The notes: a model not told the origin generated them from the letters alone. A stretch of DNA of 33,447 bases from Flammeovirgaceae bacterium (GCA_023251155.1 JAHEZH010000052.1:1-33447), one strand, 5' to 3'; shown: positions 1 through 8,833, numbered from the stretch's first letter. Translations and numbers: made by a program.

Positions 1-637
1 GCATGTTCACCGAAAGGTAGATAGGTACTTCCTGCTGATGAACAGCTGTCAGCAAAAGACTTACATACGCAGACGCTTCATCCGCATACTCCTCATTCAG
101 TTCGCGATAGCGGAAAAGTTCTTCAAACTGATCAATCAGGAAAAAGATGTTCTCTCCTTCTCTGGTTTGCAGGTATTTGGCCACCTCCACCAATCCATCC
201 GATCCGCTTTTAAGGATAGAGTGGATGATGGCTTTATGGATGTGCTTGTCTTTTTCTTCAACCCGATTTTGCCTGATCAATTGATCAACAATTGAATTGG
301 CCAGATTAGTAATAGGTGCGCCGCCGGGACGTGCCGGAATCACCTGCCAGAAAGGGCTGGTGTGCGTCATGAACCCGCCATAGAGAACAGGAACCAGTCC
401 GCAATACATCAAACTGGACTTACCACTACCGGAATACCCCATCACAGTGACGGAACGGTTCTTGGCGAGCTTTACGAGTATTTCATCAACCTGCCCTTCG
501 CGACCAAAGAAAAGATGGCATTCTTCAATAGTAAATGGCCGAAGTCCGGGAAAGGGATTAGCCCCGATGCCGACCGTGATCGGATCTTCGGGTAGCTCTT
601 CAGCAAATTGGCCAACTTGGACTGAATAGTTTAACAT
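1..637 (-). CDS. Novel STAND (nSTAND1-like) P-loop ATPase, N-terminal part, cut by window edge
   Basis: The 212 visible residues carry the nSTAND1 signature: NPFPGLRPF at 27-35 followed by FFGR, a Walker A motif GYSGSGKSS at 67-75, and a Walker B-like FFLIDQFEELF at 165-175. STAND proteins are nucleotide-switched scaffolds that oligomerise on sensing a ligand. In this family a repeat domain (WD40, TPR or similar) usually follows the ATPase, but that part lies beyond the left edge. The start at 637 is the first ATG of the open frame; no clear Shine-Dalgarno precedes it. It lies 144 bases downstream of the carrier-HEAT fusion gene in the same direction, so cotranscription is possible. The family assignment is firm; the function (signalling, death effector or defence) cannot be told without the missing C-terminus. 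Confidence 0.85.
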   Translation of the reverse strand, partial: MLNYSVQVGQFAEELPEDPITVGIGANPFPGLRPFTIEECHLFFGREGQVDEILVKLAKNRSVTVMGYSGSGKSSLMYCGLVPVLYGGFMTHTSPFWQVIPARPGGAPITNLANSIVDQLIRQNRVEEKDKHIHKAIIHSILKSGSDGLVEVAKYLQTREGENIFFLIDQFEELFRYRELNEEYADEASAYVSLLLTAVHQQEVPIYLSVNM

Positions 638-781
638 TTTCCCGGTGGTACCCCAAAGTACAGCAAAGCTGCTATGATTCTATGAACTAACTTATTTTGT
701 AGTGTTCGTGTTCAAAAAATCAGTAGAAACAATTCATGCTTTAAATCAGAGTTTAAAAAATTCATGAAAAATAACCCAAAA

Positions 782-3700
782 TCAAACAAAATCCAAAACC
801 CGGTCTGCCAGTTTCACATTATCTGATAATAATTCATAAAACTGATCCTTGTTAATCTTCAGCATAACGGTTCTGGTTTTTGCTTTCAGTATGTTCGAAT
901 TCGCAAAGCCGGGTGAGGACAATAACTCCCCTATAAACTGACCTTCTCCATAGGTGGATTTGAATTTTCCTTTCTCGTAAAACTCAATCGTTCCGCTATA
1001 ATCGATGTAGAAGTTATTGTTTAGCTTTTCATCCACCACCATGGATTGATGCTGCTCCAGGGTTACCTCCTCCGAGATATCGGCCAGGTAAGAAAGGCTG
1101 AGTCCGGGAATATCGTCAAATACATTAATCCGTTGAAAGAACATTACTTTTTCCAGCTGCATCAGGTGCACGTGCTCACCACCTTTCAGTATGGCTCCGT
1201 CCAGTTGCTTTTTGGCCGCCTCGCCTATACGCAGCGAGTGGGTGTGATAGCTCTGTGGGTTAATCTGGTACAAGGCCCAGGCGGCTACTTCCCTGATGAG
1301 TCGGTCCGGATTGAAAAGCTGTGCGATCAGATCCAAAGTAAAATCAGCAATTTTCAACACTCCAATCTGGTGTAAAACGGTGGCTTTAGTCCAACGGTTC
1401 GACTGTGTGAAATCGCGGTTAAGCAAAAACTTCAGAACCAGTTTTTCATCCAATTTCACCCGGGGGTAAAACGCCTCCAGCCGGTTGATGCGTTCATGCT
1501 CGGGAATATCATCCAGCACCGGAATAACATGCATCTTCAACTGTTCCGACAAAAACACATCCAGAAGCTCTACGGCATAAGTGGTGCCTTCGGTAGTGCC
1601 ACTTTCAATATTTTCTTTTACCAGCTGTATGGACCGCGTGTCATACAGCATGGCCAGCAGCATGTAGATGTGAGCAATGTCATTCTGTATCTCCCGATGC
1701 AGCGCCTGCTTCAGTGCTTTGGCATAGCCGTTCGTTCCTACTTCCTGTATCGCACTCAGGTTCCAGCTGATGTCGGCAATATCCGATTCAATCGCAAACT
1801 TGATACGGGTGATCTGCGATATACCTGCCTTGAACCCGCATTCACCCAATGACAAAAGCACCTGCGATACAATGACCTTGTCCGGAAAATCCATCTTGTT
1901 CCACAGCACATCTTTCGCGCGCTGCCCTCCTATCCTACCCATGGTTTGTATAATGCGCAGCATCGACTGGGTAGACTGGCCGGAGCGGTAGAATGAACTG
2001 TCCAGTAAGTTGAGTGCTTTACCTCCTATCAGCACCAGCGCATTCATGGCCTCGTTGCTAAAGAGGGGATTGGCCAGGTTCTCAATCAAAGCATAGATCA
2101 CTTCGTTATTGTTCTTCTGGATGGAAGTTTTAATCGCGGTGTGTCTTACCTTCGGTTCCGGGTCATTCAGCAACTCGATCAGAAAAGATACATTTTCATC
2201 GGAGGCCGAATGAAGCAACAGCTCCGCTGCATATTGCCTGTCCTCAGACTGTGGCGATCGTGATAAGCGTTGTATTCTGGATTTGGTAAAATCTCCTCCT
2301 CCACTGATCAACGATTCCAGATCCGCCTTGGAGAGTACGTTTTTCTTTTCAAAGGAATTACTATCCGGCTGATTTACGCGAATCACATAGCGTTCCGATA
2401 CGGAAAGCCCTTTGATCTCGTTCATTCTGCGCTGGGCGTACTCCTTCGCATCTTCACTGCCATTATTCATCAGGCTGTTTACCCATACGGGCACTTGTGC
2501 CGGATTGATTTTCTCCAACAGCTTAAAGGAGAATACGGCTCTGGAAGTGTCCGGATGATGGAGCTGATCTTCCAGACGTTGCGTCACACGTGCATATCCG
2601 ATTTCTAATTTCTCCTGGCTGTAATCGGTCGTCTCCAGTTTTGACCGGATCTTATTGCGGTAGCCGTTATACAGATTCTGCGTAACAAAGAAATAAGCAA
2701 AGCACAGAAACAGGATAATGATCGGGAAGAAGATGATCTTAAAGAAAGCCATTGTGGCGAACACTAAAATCAATACACCACCAATGAAGCGGCCCGATTC
2801 ATTCACTACCCCTTCCACCTTGGATTGAATACCAAAGCGGTAGCGGTTGTCCAGCGGAATGAATAACAGTTTGAAAATAGGATTTTCCAGCGAATCGCGG
2901 ATCATACCGTTGAACAGACGGGTAAGTGCTACAAATAAAAAGAAGAACACAAAGGTGGCCGGATTAGCTACGGCATCATACCCCATCGTGAAGCCGGATA
3001 CGGTGGCGCCAAAAGCAAAAATGGCTACAATTACAGGGAGAATAAACAGCGATACCCGGATACCATAATTGCTCATGATCTTGTCATTGACGAACGTCTG
3101 CATGACCAGGCTGAGTGCATAGATGGTTCCGTTAAAGAAGGCAAGGAAGTTGGTCAGATCACGCTGCTCCGGATACTGCACATTGATCAGCGTCTGGAAC
3201 GAATACTGACTAAAGATGTAGGTCACCATCGAAATGGTTAAGAACACACTAAGCAAAACAATGTAGGGGTCTTTGAATATTCTGCGGAAGCGGGTTTCTT
3301 CTTTTACGGTATCGTCAAACTCGCGTGGATCGTTTTTTGTCAGTGGAAATTTTAATGATATCGCAATAAATATCGCCGAAGCGATAAGGATACTGATGTT
3401 ACATACCAGCAGGTAATTATCCGTTTCTCCAAACAGGTTACTGGTAAGCGGTATCAGAAAGTTGGCCAGGATAATCGCAATCAGCTGACCAGTGTCAATC
3501 CAGCCAATGATTCGCTTCGATTGTTTAAAGTTAAATAACCGACCAAAAACACCCCAGTAACACAAAAGCAGAATAGCGGTGATCGGTCCGGTAAGGCAAT
3601 ACATACCGAACAACACATAGTCGCGATATTCCAATCCCCCATAGTGATACAATATATAAATGGCCGACAGGATGACTACAATGGTGACAATACTGGAAAT

Positions 3701-3949
3701 GGTAAGCGTAGTAAACTTCACCTTGTTCTGCGCAGAGGCAAACAGAAACGTAGAGATGATACCCAATAAACCCGATGCAAAAAAAGCCTTGTTCAACTCT
3801 CCGCTCATCTGATTAAGAAAGAGCGATTCGGCCGTTACCTGGTAGGTGGCAACGAATATACCCATGAAGAAACCCGCGGCCAGCATCAGCACTACCTGTA
3901 CCCGCTCTTCGGGTTTTACATTGAGTCCATCGAGGATTGCTTTGAACAT
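782..3949 (-). CDS. NTT/MFS-type carrier-like membrane protein fused to HEAT repeats and a CNB-like domain
   Basis: This is a 1055-residue three-part protein. Residues about 18-430 contain roughly ten to twelve hydrophobic helices resembling the ATP/ADP (NTT, Tlc) carrier branch of the MFS fold. Residues about 450-550 are a charged linker. Residues about 560-910 show helical pairs typical of HEAT/PBS-lyase repeats, for example the LNDPEPKVRHTAIK unit at 595-608. Residues about 935-1050 resemble a cyclic-nucleotide-binding fold, with GEGQFIGELL at 1001-1010, but the arginine expected in the phosphate-binding cassette is not apparent. NTT relatives with HEAT extensions are known from free-living bacteria; transport has not been shown for this one and could be lost. 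It may be a membrane-anchored sensor or scaffold. The gene follows a strong terminator and precedes the STAND ATPase gene. Domain order is clear; the substrate is unknown. Confidence 0.82.
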   Translation of the reverse strand: MFKAILDGLNVKPEERVQVVLMLAAGFFMGIFVATYQVTAESLFLNQMSGELNKAFFASGLLGIISTFLFASAQNKVKFTTLTISSIVTIVVILSAIYILYHYGGLEYRDYVLFGMYCLTGPITAILLLCYWGVFGRLFNFKQSKRIIGWIDTGQLIAIILANFLIPLTSNLFGETDNYLLVCNISILIASAIFIAISLKFPLTKNDPREFDDTVKEETRFRRIFKDPYIVLLSVFLTISMVTYIFSQYSFQTLINVQYPEQRDLTNFLAFFNGTIYALSLVMQTFVNDKIMSNYGIRVSLFILPVIVAIFAFGATVSGFTMGYDAVANPATFVFFFLFVALTRLFNGMIRDSLENPIFKLLFIPLDNRYRFGIQSKVEGVVNESGRFIGGVLILVFATMAFFKIIFFPIIILFLCFAYFFVTQNLYNGYRNKIRSKLETTDYSQEKLEIGYARVTQRLEDQLHHPDTSRAVFSFKLLEKINPAQVPVWVNSLMNNGSEDAKEYAQRRMNEIKGLSVSERYVIRVNQPDSNSFEKKNVLSKADLESLISGGGDFTKSRIQRLSRSPQSEDRQYAAELLLHSASDENVSFLIELLNDPEPKVRHTAIKTSIQKNNNEVIYALIENLANPLFSNEAMNALVLIGGKALNLLDSSFYRSGQSTQSMLRIIQTMGRIGGQRAKDVLWNKMDFPDKVIVSQVLLSLGECGFKAGISQITRIKFAIESDIADISWNLSAIQEVGTNGYAKALKQALHREIQNDIAHIYMLLAMLYDTRSIQLVKENIESGTTEGTTYAVELLDVFLSEQLKMHVIPVLDDIPEHERINRLEAFYPRVKLDEKLVLKFLLNRDFTQSNRWTKATVLHQIGVLKIADFTLDLIAQLFNPDRLIREVAAWALYQINPQSYHTHSLRIGEAAKKQLDGAILKGGEHVHLMQLEKVMFFQRINVFDDIPGLSLSYLADISEEVTLEQHQSMVVDEKLNNNFYIDYSGTIEFYEKGKFKSTYGEGQFIGELLSSPGFANSNILKAKTRTVMLKINKDQFYELLSDNVKLADRVLDFV

Positions 3950-3975
3950 ATTTGCTGCTAAAAATAGGAAAAATA

Positions 3976-4003
3976 AAAAGACCGGCTATAAAGCCGGTCT
4001 TTT
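3976..4003 (-). terminator. Rho-independent terminator of the ompH-like gene
   Basis: A perfect 12-bp stem (3976-3987 with 3992-4003) has a 4-base loop. Its GC-rich core GACCGGC/GCCGGTC is flanked by A on one side and T on the other. Read on the minus strand it follows the ompH-like stop at 4026 by about 20 bases and ends in a U-rich tract. It also separates that gene from the carrier-HEAT fusion gene starting at 3949. Confidence 0.85.
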
Positions 4004-4025
4004 ACTGATGAATTTTAGTTCATTC

Positions 4026-4652
4026 TTATTTTTTCTTTTGCACCGCGGTAGAGTCAGCAGGCTTCGCAGAAGACTTCTCCAATGCATACGCTTCGTTCAA
4101 TCCTTTAATCACTGTATTGGAGATATCCAGACTGTCACCGGCATAAAGCACATCACTGGAAGGATCATACTTCAACACCACCTGGATGCCGGTTTCCTTA
4201 CCGTATTTCTTCAGGTAGTCCGTTACTTTGCTATACAATTCCTGAGTCATTTTCGCTTCTTCGCCCATCAGTTGCTGGCTGAGGCTTTCCTGATACATTC
4301 TGAGATTCTGTTGTTTTTTAGTAAGGTCTTCTTCTACTGCCTTCGCCTGTCCGATAGTCATGCTACCTACATTGCGCTGATACGCAGAGTAGTCATTCTG
4401 GAAGCTTTGCGCACGGCTTTGAAGCTCTTGTTCCAGTTTCGCTTTTTTGGCTTCCAGTTTCTCGCTCGACACTTTCAGGTAGTCATAATGTTTAAGGACG
4501 CTATCTGAATTGATGTAGGCAATTTTCAGATCACCAACAGCCACATTGCCACCCGAATAAGAAGCTTGCTTGGGACTGGCAAAATGCAAATAGTAAAGAA
4601 CCGCTACAGCCACAAGCAAAACAGCGTTCAGGATCAGGGATAGGTTTTTCAT
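4026..4652 (-). CDS. OmpH/Skp family periplasmic chaperone
   Basis: The 208-residue protein has an N-terminal hydrophobic signal or anchor segment (about 5-25), then the LKIAYINSDSVLKHYDYLK start typical of OmpH, then a long charged coiled-coil region (about 60-140) and a C-terminal return to a small beta domain. OmpH/Skp proteins are trimeric jellyfish-shaped holdases that carry unfolded outer-membrane proteins across the periplasm; family length is usually 160-200 residues. The lysine-rich C-terminal tail after residue 190 is an extension. The gene has its own promoter-like element upstream and a terminator downstream, so it is probably monocistronic. It is not next to bamA here. A second ompH copy elsewhere is common in Bacteroidota, so a gene symbol is withheld. 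Confidence 0.85.
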   Translation of the reverse strand: MKNLSLILNAVLLVAVAVLYYLHFASPKQASYSGGNVAVGDLKIAYINSDSVLKHYDYLKVSSEKLEAKKAKLEQELQSRAQSFQNDYSAYQRNVGSMTIGQAKAVEEDLTKKQQNLRMYQESLSQQLMGEEAKMTQELYSKVTDYLKKYGKETGIQVVLKYDPSSDVLYAGDSLDISNTVIKGLNEAYALEKSSAKPADSTAVQKKK

Positions 4653-4673
4653 TTAAAATACGGATTAAGGCCG

Positions 4674-4703
4674 CAAATATAAATGAGTAATCGTACCAGT
4701 AAA
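4674..4703 (-). promoter_or_regulatory. Bacteroidota-type promoter for the ompH-like gene
   Basis: On the minus strand TATATTTG (4674-4681) matches the -7 consensus TAnnTTTG exactly. A TTTA at 4700-4703 lies 18 bases upstream as a weak -33 element. The -7 box is about 21 bases before the ATG at 4652, giving a short leader. Confidence 0.5.
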
Positions 4704-4746
4704 GAATTGATCCGTATTATTTTACCTAAAACTACACTCGCCCGGC

Positions 4747-5307
4747 TCAGGCTGTCTGATCTTCCGTCTGAAACGTATAGAGTGAATCATCCAGCTGAAG
4801 GGTGTTTTCGTTAAAATCCTTAATGAATTTCTGAATGACCTGATCGGTAATCCGCTCTACGTGCAAGGCCGCGTCAATACCGATTTCAAAATCCATGTTC
4901 GCATCGATATCCACATGCTCTTTCACCTTTACCTGTTCTTCCTCCTCCAGCTCCATAATTACTTCTGCCATAAACAGGCCGATTTCTTCTTCCAGGTCGT
5001 CAAGGGCTTCCATGTTGCCGTTCTCGTCTTCCTGGTAGCTGATCTTTTTATATTCAGGGAAATGCTTGGCCGCTTCGTGTTCTGCCAGTTCAAAAAGTTC
5101 GCTTTCATGTTGCAGGCGAAGGGTGATTAATACTGCATCATAAACGACCTCTTCTCCTTCATAATTACCTACGAAATAGAAGTGCGCATACTCATCGGAC
5201 GTAGCTTCATCCTCCACCAACAAATACGGTTTACCCGAAGACTTAATTTTCATTTTATAGTCTTCCAGTAACTGAGAATCGTTTGCTCTGGCGTTTTCGT
5301 TTGTCAT
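4747..5307 (-). CDS. Acidic conserved hypothetical protein
   Basis: A soluble protein of about 186 residues with no signal peptide or membrane segment. It is rich in Glu and Asp, with the most acidic run around the EMELEEEEQ-like stretch in the middle. I do not recognise a characterised domain; the residue pattern looks like a conserved single-domain protein of Bacteroidota. I chose the ATG at 5307 (MTNENARAND) over an in-frame ATG ten codons upstream, because the extra residues (MKRFLYIHNA) look like untranslated leader. It lies between the ompH-like gene and the gamma-carbonic-anhydrase-like gene, all in the same direction but with gaps of about 95 and 170 bases, so an operon is uncertain. 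Confidence 0.7.
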   Translation of the reverse strand: MTNENARANDSQLLEDYKMKIKSSGKPYLLVEDEATSDEYAHFYFVGNYEGEEVVYDAVLITLRLQHESELFELAEHEAAKHFPEYKKISYQEDENGNMEALDDLEEEIGLFMAEVIMELEEEEQVKVKEHVDIDANMDFEIGIDAALHVERITDQVIQKFIKDFNENTLQLDDSLYTFQTEDQTA

Positions 5308-5477
5308 TGCGTTATGAATGTATAGAAACCGCTTCAAACAAACTACTTTTTATTCCATTTTCTAAGTACTCGTCTTAAATTTTCTCTTATTACCCTCTTT
5401 TTCTAAAATGCTTCCGCAGTAACCCGGATATCGTTTTATAATTCCGTGCGCCTTCCTGCTTTCCGCCAGCAATGAAC

Positions 5478-5990
5478 TTACTCCTTAAACCACTCCGCAT
5501 ACATCGGGTAATTACGTGCGGTACGTTCAATCACCGCCTTCATCTCCTCTCCTGTGTCTTTCACTTTCTTAGCAGGTACTCCTGCCCAGATGCTGCCTGG
5601 CGCCACTTTCGTCCCTGGCAGGATGATAGCCCCTGCAGCAATCACTGATCCGGTGCCGATCACTGCATCGTCCATCACGATTGCCCCCATGCCGATCAGC
5701 ACATGGTCTTCAATGGTGCAGCCATGCACAATGGCATTATGCGCTATGGAGACTTTATTCCCGATAGTAGTCTTTGCTTTTTGGTAGGTGCAGTGAATAA
5801 TGGCGCCATCCTGAATATTGGTATCATTACCAATGGTAATGGTGTTTACATCTCCCCTGACCACCGCATTGAACCATACGGTACAGTTGTCACCCATCGT
5901 GACTTCTCCTACCACCACAGCATTATCAGCCAGGAAACAGTTGTTACCGAATCGGGGGCTGAACCCTCTTATTGTTTTAATAATTGCCAT
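5478..5990 (-). CDS. Gamma-carbonic-anhydrase-like hexapeptide-repeat protein
   Basis: The 170-residue protein is built of left-handed beta-helix hexapeptide repeats, with a C-terminal helix ending at MYAEWFKE. Three histidines at 66 (IIHC), 84 (IAHN) and 89 (IVHG) sit where gamma-class carbonic anhydrases bind their trimer-interface metal. The GVPAKKVK segment near the end is typical of the YrdA/PaaY/CaiE group. It is cytoplasmic and probably trimeric. Members of this group may hydrate CO2 or act as acyl/thioesterase-like enzymes, so the activity is unproven. The ATG at 5990 (MAIIKTIRG) fits the family start better than one eleven codons upstream. It is divergent from miaB, sharing a 121-base intergenic region that contains a palindrome. 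Confidence 0.85.
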   Translation of the reverse strand: MAIIKTIRGFSPRFGNNCFLADNAVVVGEVTMGDNCTVWFNAVVRGDVNTITIGNDTNIQDGAIIHCTYQKAKTTIGNKVSIAHNAIVHGCTIEDHVLIGMGAIVMDDAVIGTGSVIAAGAIILPGTKVAPGSIWAGVPAKKVKDTGEEMKAVIERTARNYPMYAEWFKE

Positions 5991-6051
5991 ATACCTTAAA
6001 ATTGCGAAATATCGAGGAACCAAATGGGATTAAAAACCATTACTTACCAGC

Positions 6052-6064
6052 TGACAAGTTGTCA
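6052..6064. promoter_or_regulatory. Perfect 13-bp palindrome TGACAAGTTGTCA, candidate operator
   Basis: The arms TGACAA and TTGTCA flank a single central G. The site lies in the divergent region between the gamma-carbonic-anhydrase-like gene and miaB, and its right arm contains the TTG of the proposed -33 element of the miaB promoter. A bound repressor would block that promoter. This is inferred from symmetry and position only. Confidence 0.4.
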
Positions 6065-6091
6065 TTTAAAAGACTAAAAATGTTAAATTTG
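6059..6091 (+). promoter_or_regulatory. Bacteroidota-type promoter of the miaB operon
   Basis: TTG at 6059-6061 and TAAATTTG at 6084-6091, an exact TAnnTTTG match, are separated by 22 bases, within the usual range for the Bacteroidota primary sigma factor. The -7 box ends 20 bases before the miaB ATG at 6112. Confidence 0.6.
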
Positions 6092-6111
6092 CGACTTGAT
6101 AGATATTGAAA

Positions 6112-7569
6112 ATGGATAATTTGATAGCAGATATAGCGGTTTTTGATGGCAACGAATCGGAAAACCATGAAGCAGTAAAACTTCTGCAAGACCAAAATAC
6201 CGGTAAATCGCGCAAGCTGTACATCGAAAGCTATGGCTGCCAGATGAACTATTCGGATAGTGAAATCGTGGCGTCCATTTTACAAAAGGAAGGATTTGAT
6301 ACCACCTCCGATATTCACCAGGCCGATCTTGTTTTCCTGAACACCTGCTCCATCCGCGATAAAGCAGAGCAGACTGTACGCCAGCGCCTTACAGTAATCA
6401 ATGTGCTGAAAAAACAAAAACCGGAAATGATGGTAGGCATACTGGGCTGCATGGCCGAGCGCCTCAAAATCAAACTGCTGGAAGAAGAGAAAATTGTTGA
6501 CCTGGTAGCCGGGCCCGATGCTTACCGCGATCTGCCCAGGCTTGTAGATCAGGTAGAGGAAGGCGATAAAGCCGTAAACACATTTTTATCCCGTGAGGAA
6601 ACCTATGCCGACATTACTCCTGTACGGCTTAATTCCAACGGGGTGACCGCCCTCATCTCGATTATGCGGGGCTGCGACAACATGTGCTCTTTCTGTGTGG
6701 TGCCCTTCACCCGCGGACGTGAACGTAGTCGCGATCCTCATTCCATCCTGGCGGAAGCAAAGGATCTGTTTGATAAGGGATTCCGCGAGGTAACACTACT
6801 GGGGCAGAATGTAGACTCCTACAAATGGAGCGCAGAAGAGAACAATAAGCTATGGATGGAGAAAAAGGGAATCAGTGAAGTGGTCTCTTTCGCTGATTTG
6901 CTGGAGATGGTAGCCGGTATCCACCCTGACCTGCGTGTTCGTTTCTCTACCTCACATCCCAAAGACATTACCGATGAGGTACTCTTTGCCATGGCCAAGC
7001 ACGAGAACATTTGCAAGAACATTCACCTGCCCATACAGAGCGGCAACACCCGCATTCTCGAAATGATGAATCGTGGTTATTCACGGGAGTGGTACCTGCA
7101 ACGAATTAACCGCATGCGCGAAATACTGGGACCGGATAGCGGACTTTCTACCGACATCATCTCCGGTTTCTGCAGTGAGACCGAAGAAGAACATCAGGAC
7201 ACCCTTTCCCTGATGGACGAAGTCGTCTTTGATTTTGCCTACATGTTCTATTATTCCGAACGCCCGGGCACATTGGCTGCCAAGAAGTATGCCGATGACA
7301 TTGACCTGGAGGTGAAGAAGCGAAGGCTGGATGAAATCATTGTAAAACAACGCATGCACTCCGGCCTGAGAAATACACAGGACGTTGGCAAGACATTTAA
7401 AGTGCTGATCGAAGGAAGATCAAAAAAATCAGAGAATGAATTGTTTGGACGTACGTCTTCCAATAAAGTAGTCATCTTCCCCAAAGAAGATAAAAAGAAA
7501 GGGGACTATGTAACGGTGATTGTGGAGTCGTGCACCGGAGGAACATTGATAGGGAAAATTGTAAAGTAA
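6112..7569 (+). CDS. miaB: tRNA-2-methylthio-N6-dimethylallyladenosine synthase
   Basis: A radical-SAM methylthiotransferase of 485 residues that converts i6A37 to ms2i6A37 in tRNAs reading UNN codons. The N-terminal UPF0004 domain has the three cluster ligands Cys43 (ESYGCQMN), Cys79 ([10 protein letters not shown]) and Cys113 (LGCMAERL). The radical-SAM domain has the CxxxCxxC ligands Cys188, Cys192 and Cys195 ([10 protein letters not shown]). A TRAM domain for RNA binding closes the protein. The order and RGRERSR motif are typical of MiaB rather than MtaB or RimO. An in-frame TTG at 6106 is possible, but the ATG at 6112 is preferred. It is the first gene of an operon; the sigma-54 activator starts 4 bases after its stop. 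Confidence 0.96.
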   Translation: MDNLIADIAVFDGNESENHEAVKLLQDQNTGKSRKLYIESYGCQMNYSDSEIVASILQKEGFDTTSDIHQADLVFLNTCSIRDKAEQTVRQRLTVINVLKKQKPEMMVGILGCMAERLKIKLLEEEKIVDLVAGPDAYRDLPRLVDQVEEGDKAVNTFLSREETYADITPVRLNSNGVTALISIMRGCDNMCSFCVVPFTRGRERSRDPHSILAEAKDLFDKGFREVTLLGQNVDSYKWSAEENNKLWMEKKGISEVVSFADLLEMVAGIHPDLRVRFSTSHPKDITDEVLFAMAKHENICKNIHLPIQSGNTRILEMMNRGYSREWYLQRINRMREILGPDSGLSTDIISGFCSETEEEHQDTLSLMDEVVFDFAYMFYYSERPGTLAAKKYADDIDLEVKKRRLDEIIVKQRMHSGLRNTQDVGKTFKVLIEGRSKKSENELFGRTSSNKVVIFPKEDKKKGDYVTVIVESCTGGTLIGKIVK

Positions 7570-7573
7570 AACA

Positions 7574-8833
7574 ATGGCCATTACGGATTCAGAAATAAAC
7601 AGCATCAAACAACGGTTTGGCATCATGGGCAACTCACCCATGCTCAATCATGCTATAAAGATTGCCATGCAGGTAGCCCCCACGGATATGTCGGTGCTCA
7701 TTACCGGCGAGAGTGGCAGTGGTAAAGAATCGTTTTCTAAAATCATTCACCACCTTAGCCCGCGCAAGCATGGCCAGTTCATTGCCATCAACTGTGGCTC
7801 TATCCCCGAAGGCACCATCGACTCGGAGTTGTTCGGTCATGAGAAAGGATCGTTTACCGGTGCCCATGAAGCACGCAAAGGATACTTCGAAGTCACCAAC
7901 GGAGGAACTATTTTCCTTGATGAGATTGGGGAGATGCCGTTAGGCACACAGGCACGTTTGCTACGGGTGCTGGAGAATGGTGAGTTCATTAAAGTGGGTT
8001 CATCGAAAGTACAGAAGACCGATGTGCGCGTTGTAGCGGCAACGAACGTGAACCTGATGCAAAAGGTAGCGGATGGCAAGTTCCGCGAAGACCTTTACTA
8101 TCGTCTTAGCTCAGTGCCCATCTTCGTACCCCCTTTACGCGAACGCGGGAAAGATGCCGAGTTGCTTTTCAGAAAATTTGCCGGTGATTTTGCCGAGAAG
8201 TACAAAGTGAAGCCCATCGTACTCAGCGAAGAAGCCAAAGAGATACTACTGAAATACCGGTTTCCCGGAAATATACGCCAGTTGAAAAACCTGGTGGAGC
8301 AGATCTCGGTTCTCTCTACCGATGAGAAGGATATCAATGGCGAAACCATGCGCTATTACCTTCCTAAAGAACAAAACCTTCCTGCGCTTTACCAGGATCA
8401 AAACAGCAAGGAGAACATTTCTGAAAGGGAAATACTTTACAAGGTATTGTTTGACATGCGCAAGGACGTAAACGACCTGAAGAAAATTGTGCTGGATGGT
8501 TTTGCCGATCCATCGCATGCCGCCGAGTTGATCAAAGACCGCGCAGACCTTTTCCATGGAGTAGACGAAGAGGTAATTCCTTCCAGTGAAACGGTGGTAC
8601 TCAACCTGAAAAACAATGAACAGACCGTAGCCAATGATGACACCCACGAAGATGTGCAGGACATCAGCCATGAAGCCGAAGACGATTCACTTTCTATCGA
8701 AAAGAAAGAAAAAGAGCTGATCATGCGCGCCTTACGTAAAAACAATAATAAACGTAAATATGCGGCACGCGATTTGGGTATTTCGGAAAGAACACTTTAC
8801 CGGAAAATTAAACAGTATGAACTTGAAGAATAA
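7574..8833 (+). CDS. Sigma-54-dependent activator, AAA+ and Fis-type HTH, no receiver domain
   Basis: A 419-residue enhancer-binding protein. The AAA+ domain begins within 20 residues of the start: Walker A GESGSGKE at 45-52, GSFTGA at 92-97 (the loop that contacts sigma-54), Walker B TIFLDEI at 112-118, and PGNIRQL for sensor II near 231-237. There is no N-terminal receiver, GAF or PAS domain, so it is not a conventional two-component regulator. An acidic linker of about 110 residues (about 265-380) with little visible fold precedes a C-terminal Fis-like HTH (RKYAARDLGISERTLYRKIK). It lies in an operon after miaB and overlaps lptE by 17 bases. Regulation must come from expression level, a partner protein or the linker. 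Its targets are unknown; no -24/-12 promoter was recognised in the window. Confidence 0.93.
   Translation: MAITDSEINSIKQRFGIMGNSPMLNHAIKIAMQVAPTDMSVLITGESGSGKESFSKIIHHLSPRKHGQFIAINCGSIPEGTIDSELFGHEKGSFTGAHEARKGYFEVTNGGTIFLDEIGEMPLGTQARLLRVLENGEFIKVGSSKVQKTDVRVVAATNVNLMQKVADGKFREDLYYRLSSVPIFVPPLRERGKDAELLFRKFAGDFAEKYKVKPIVLSEEAKEILLKYRFPGNIRQLKNLVEQISVLSTDEKDINGETMRYYLPKEQNLPALYQDQNSKENISEREILYKVLFDMRKDVNDLKKIVLDGFADPSHAAELIKDRADLFHGVDEEVIPSSETVVLNLKNNEQTVANDDTHEDVQDISHEAEDDSLSIEKKEKELIMRALRKNNNKRKYAARDLGISERTLYRKIKQYELEE

Noticed and set aside
3846-4508. A 220-codon plus-strand open frame across the carrier gene start and the ompH-like gene
   Set aside because: It runs through a strong terminator and two well-supported genes on the other strand; the product is low in recognisable features.
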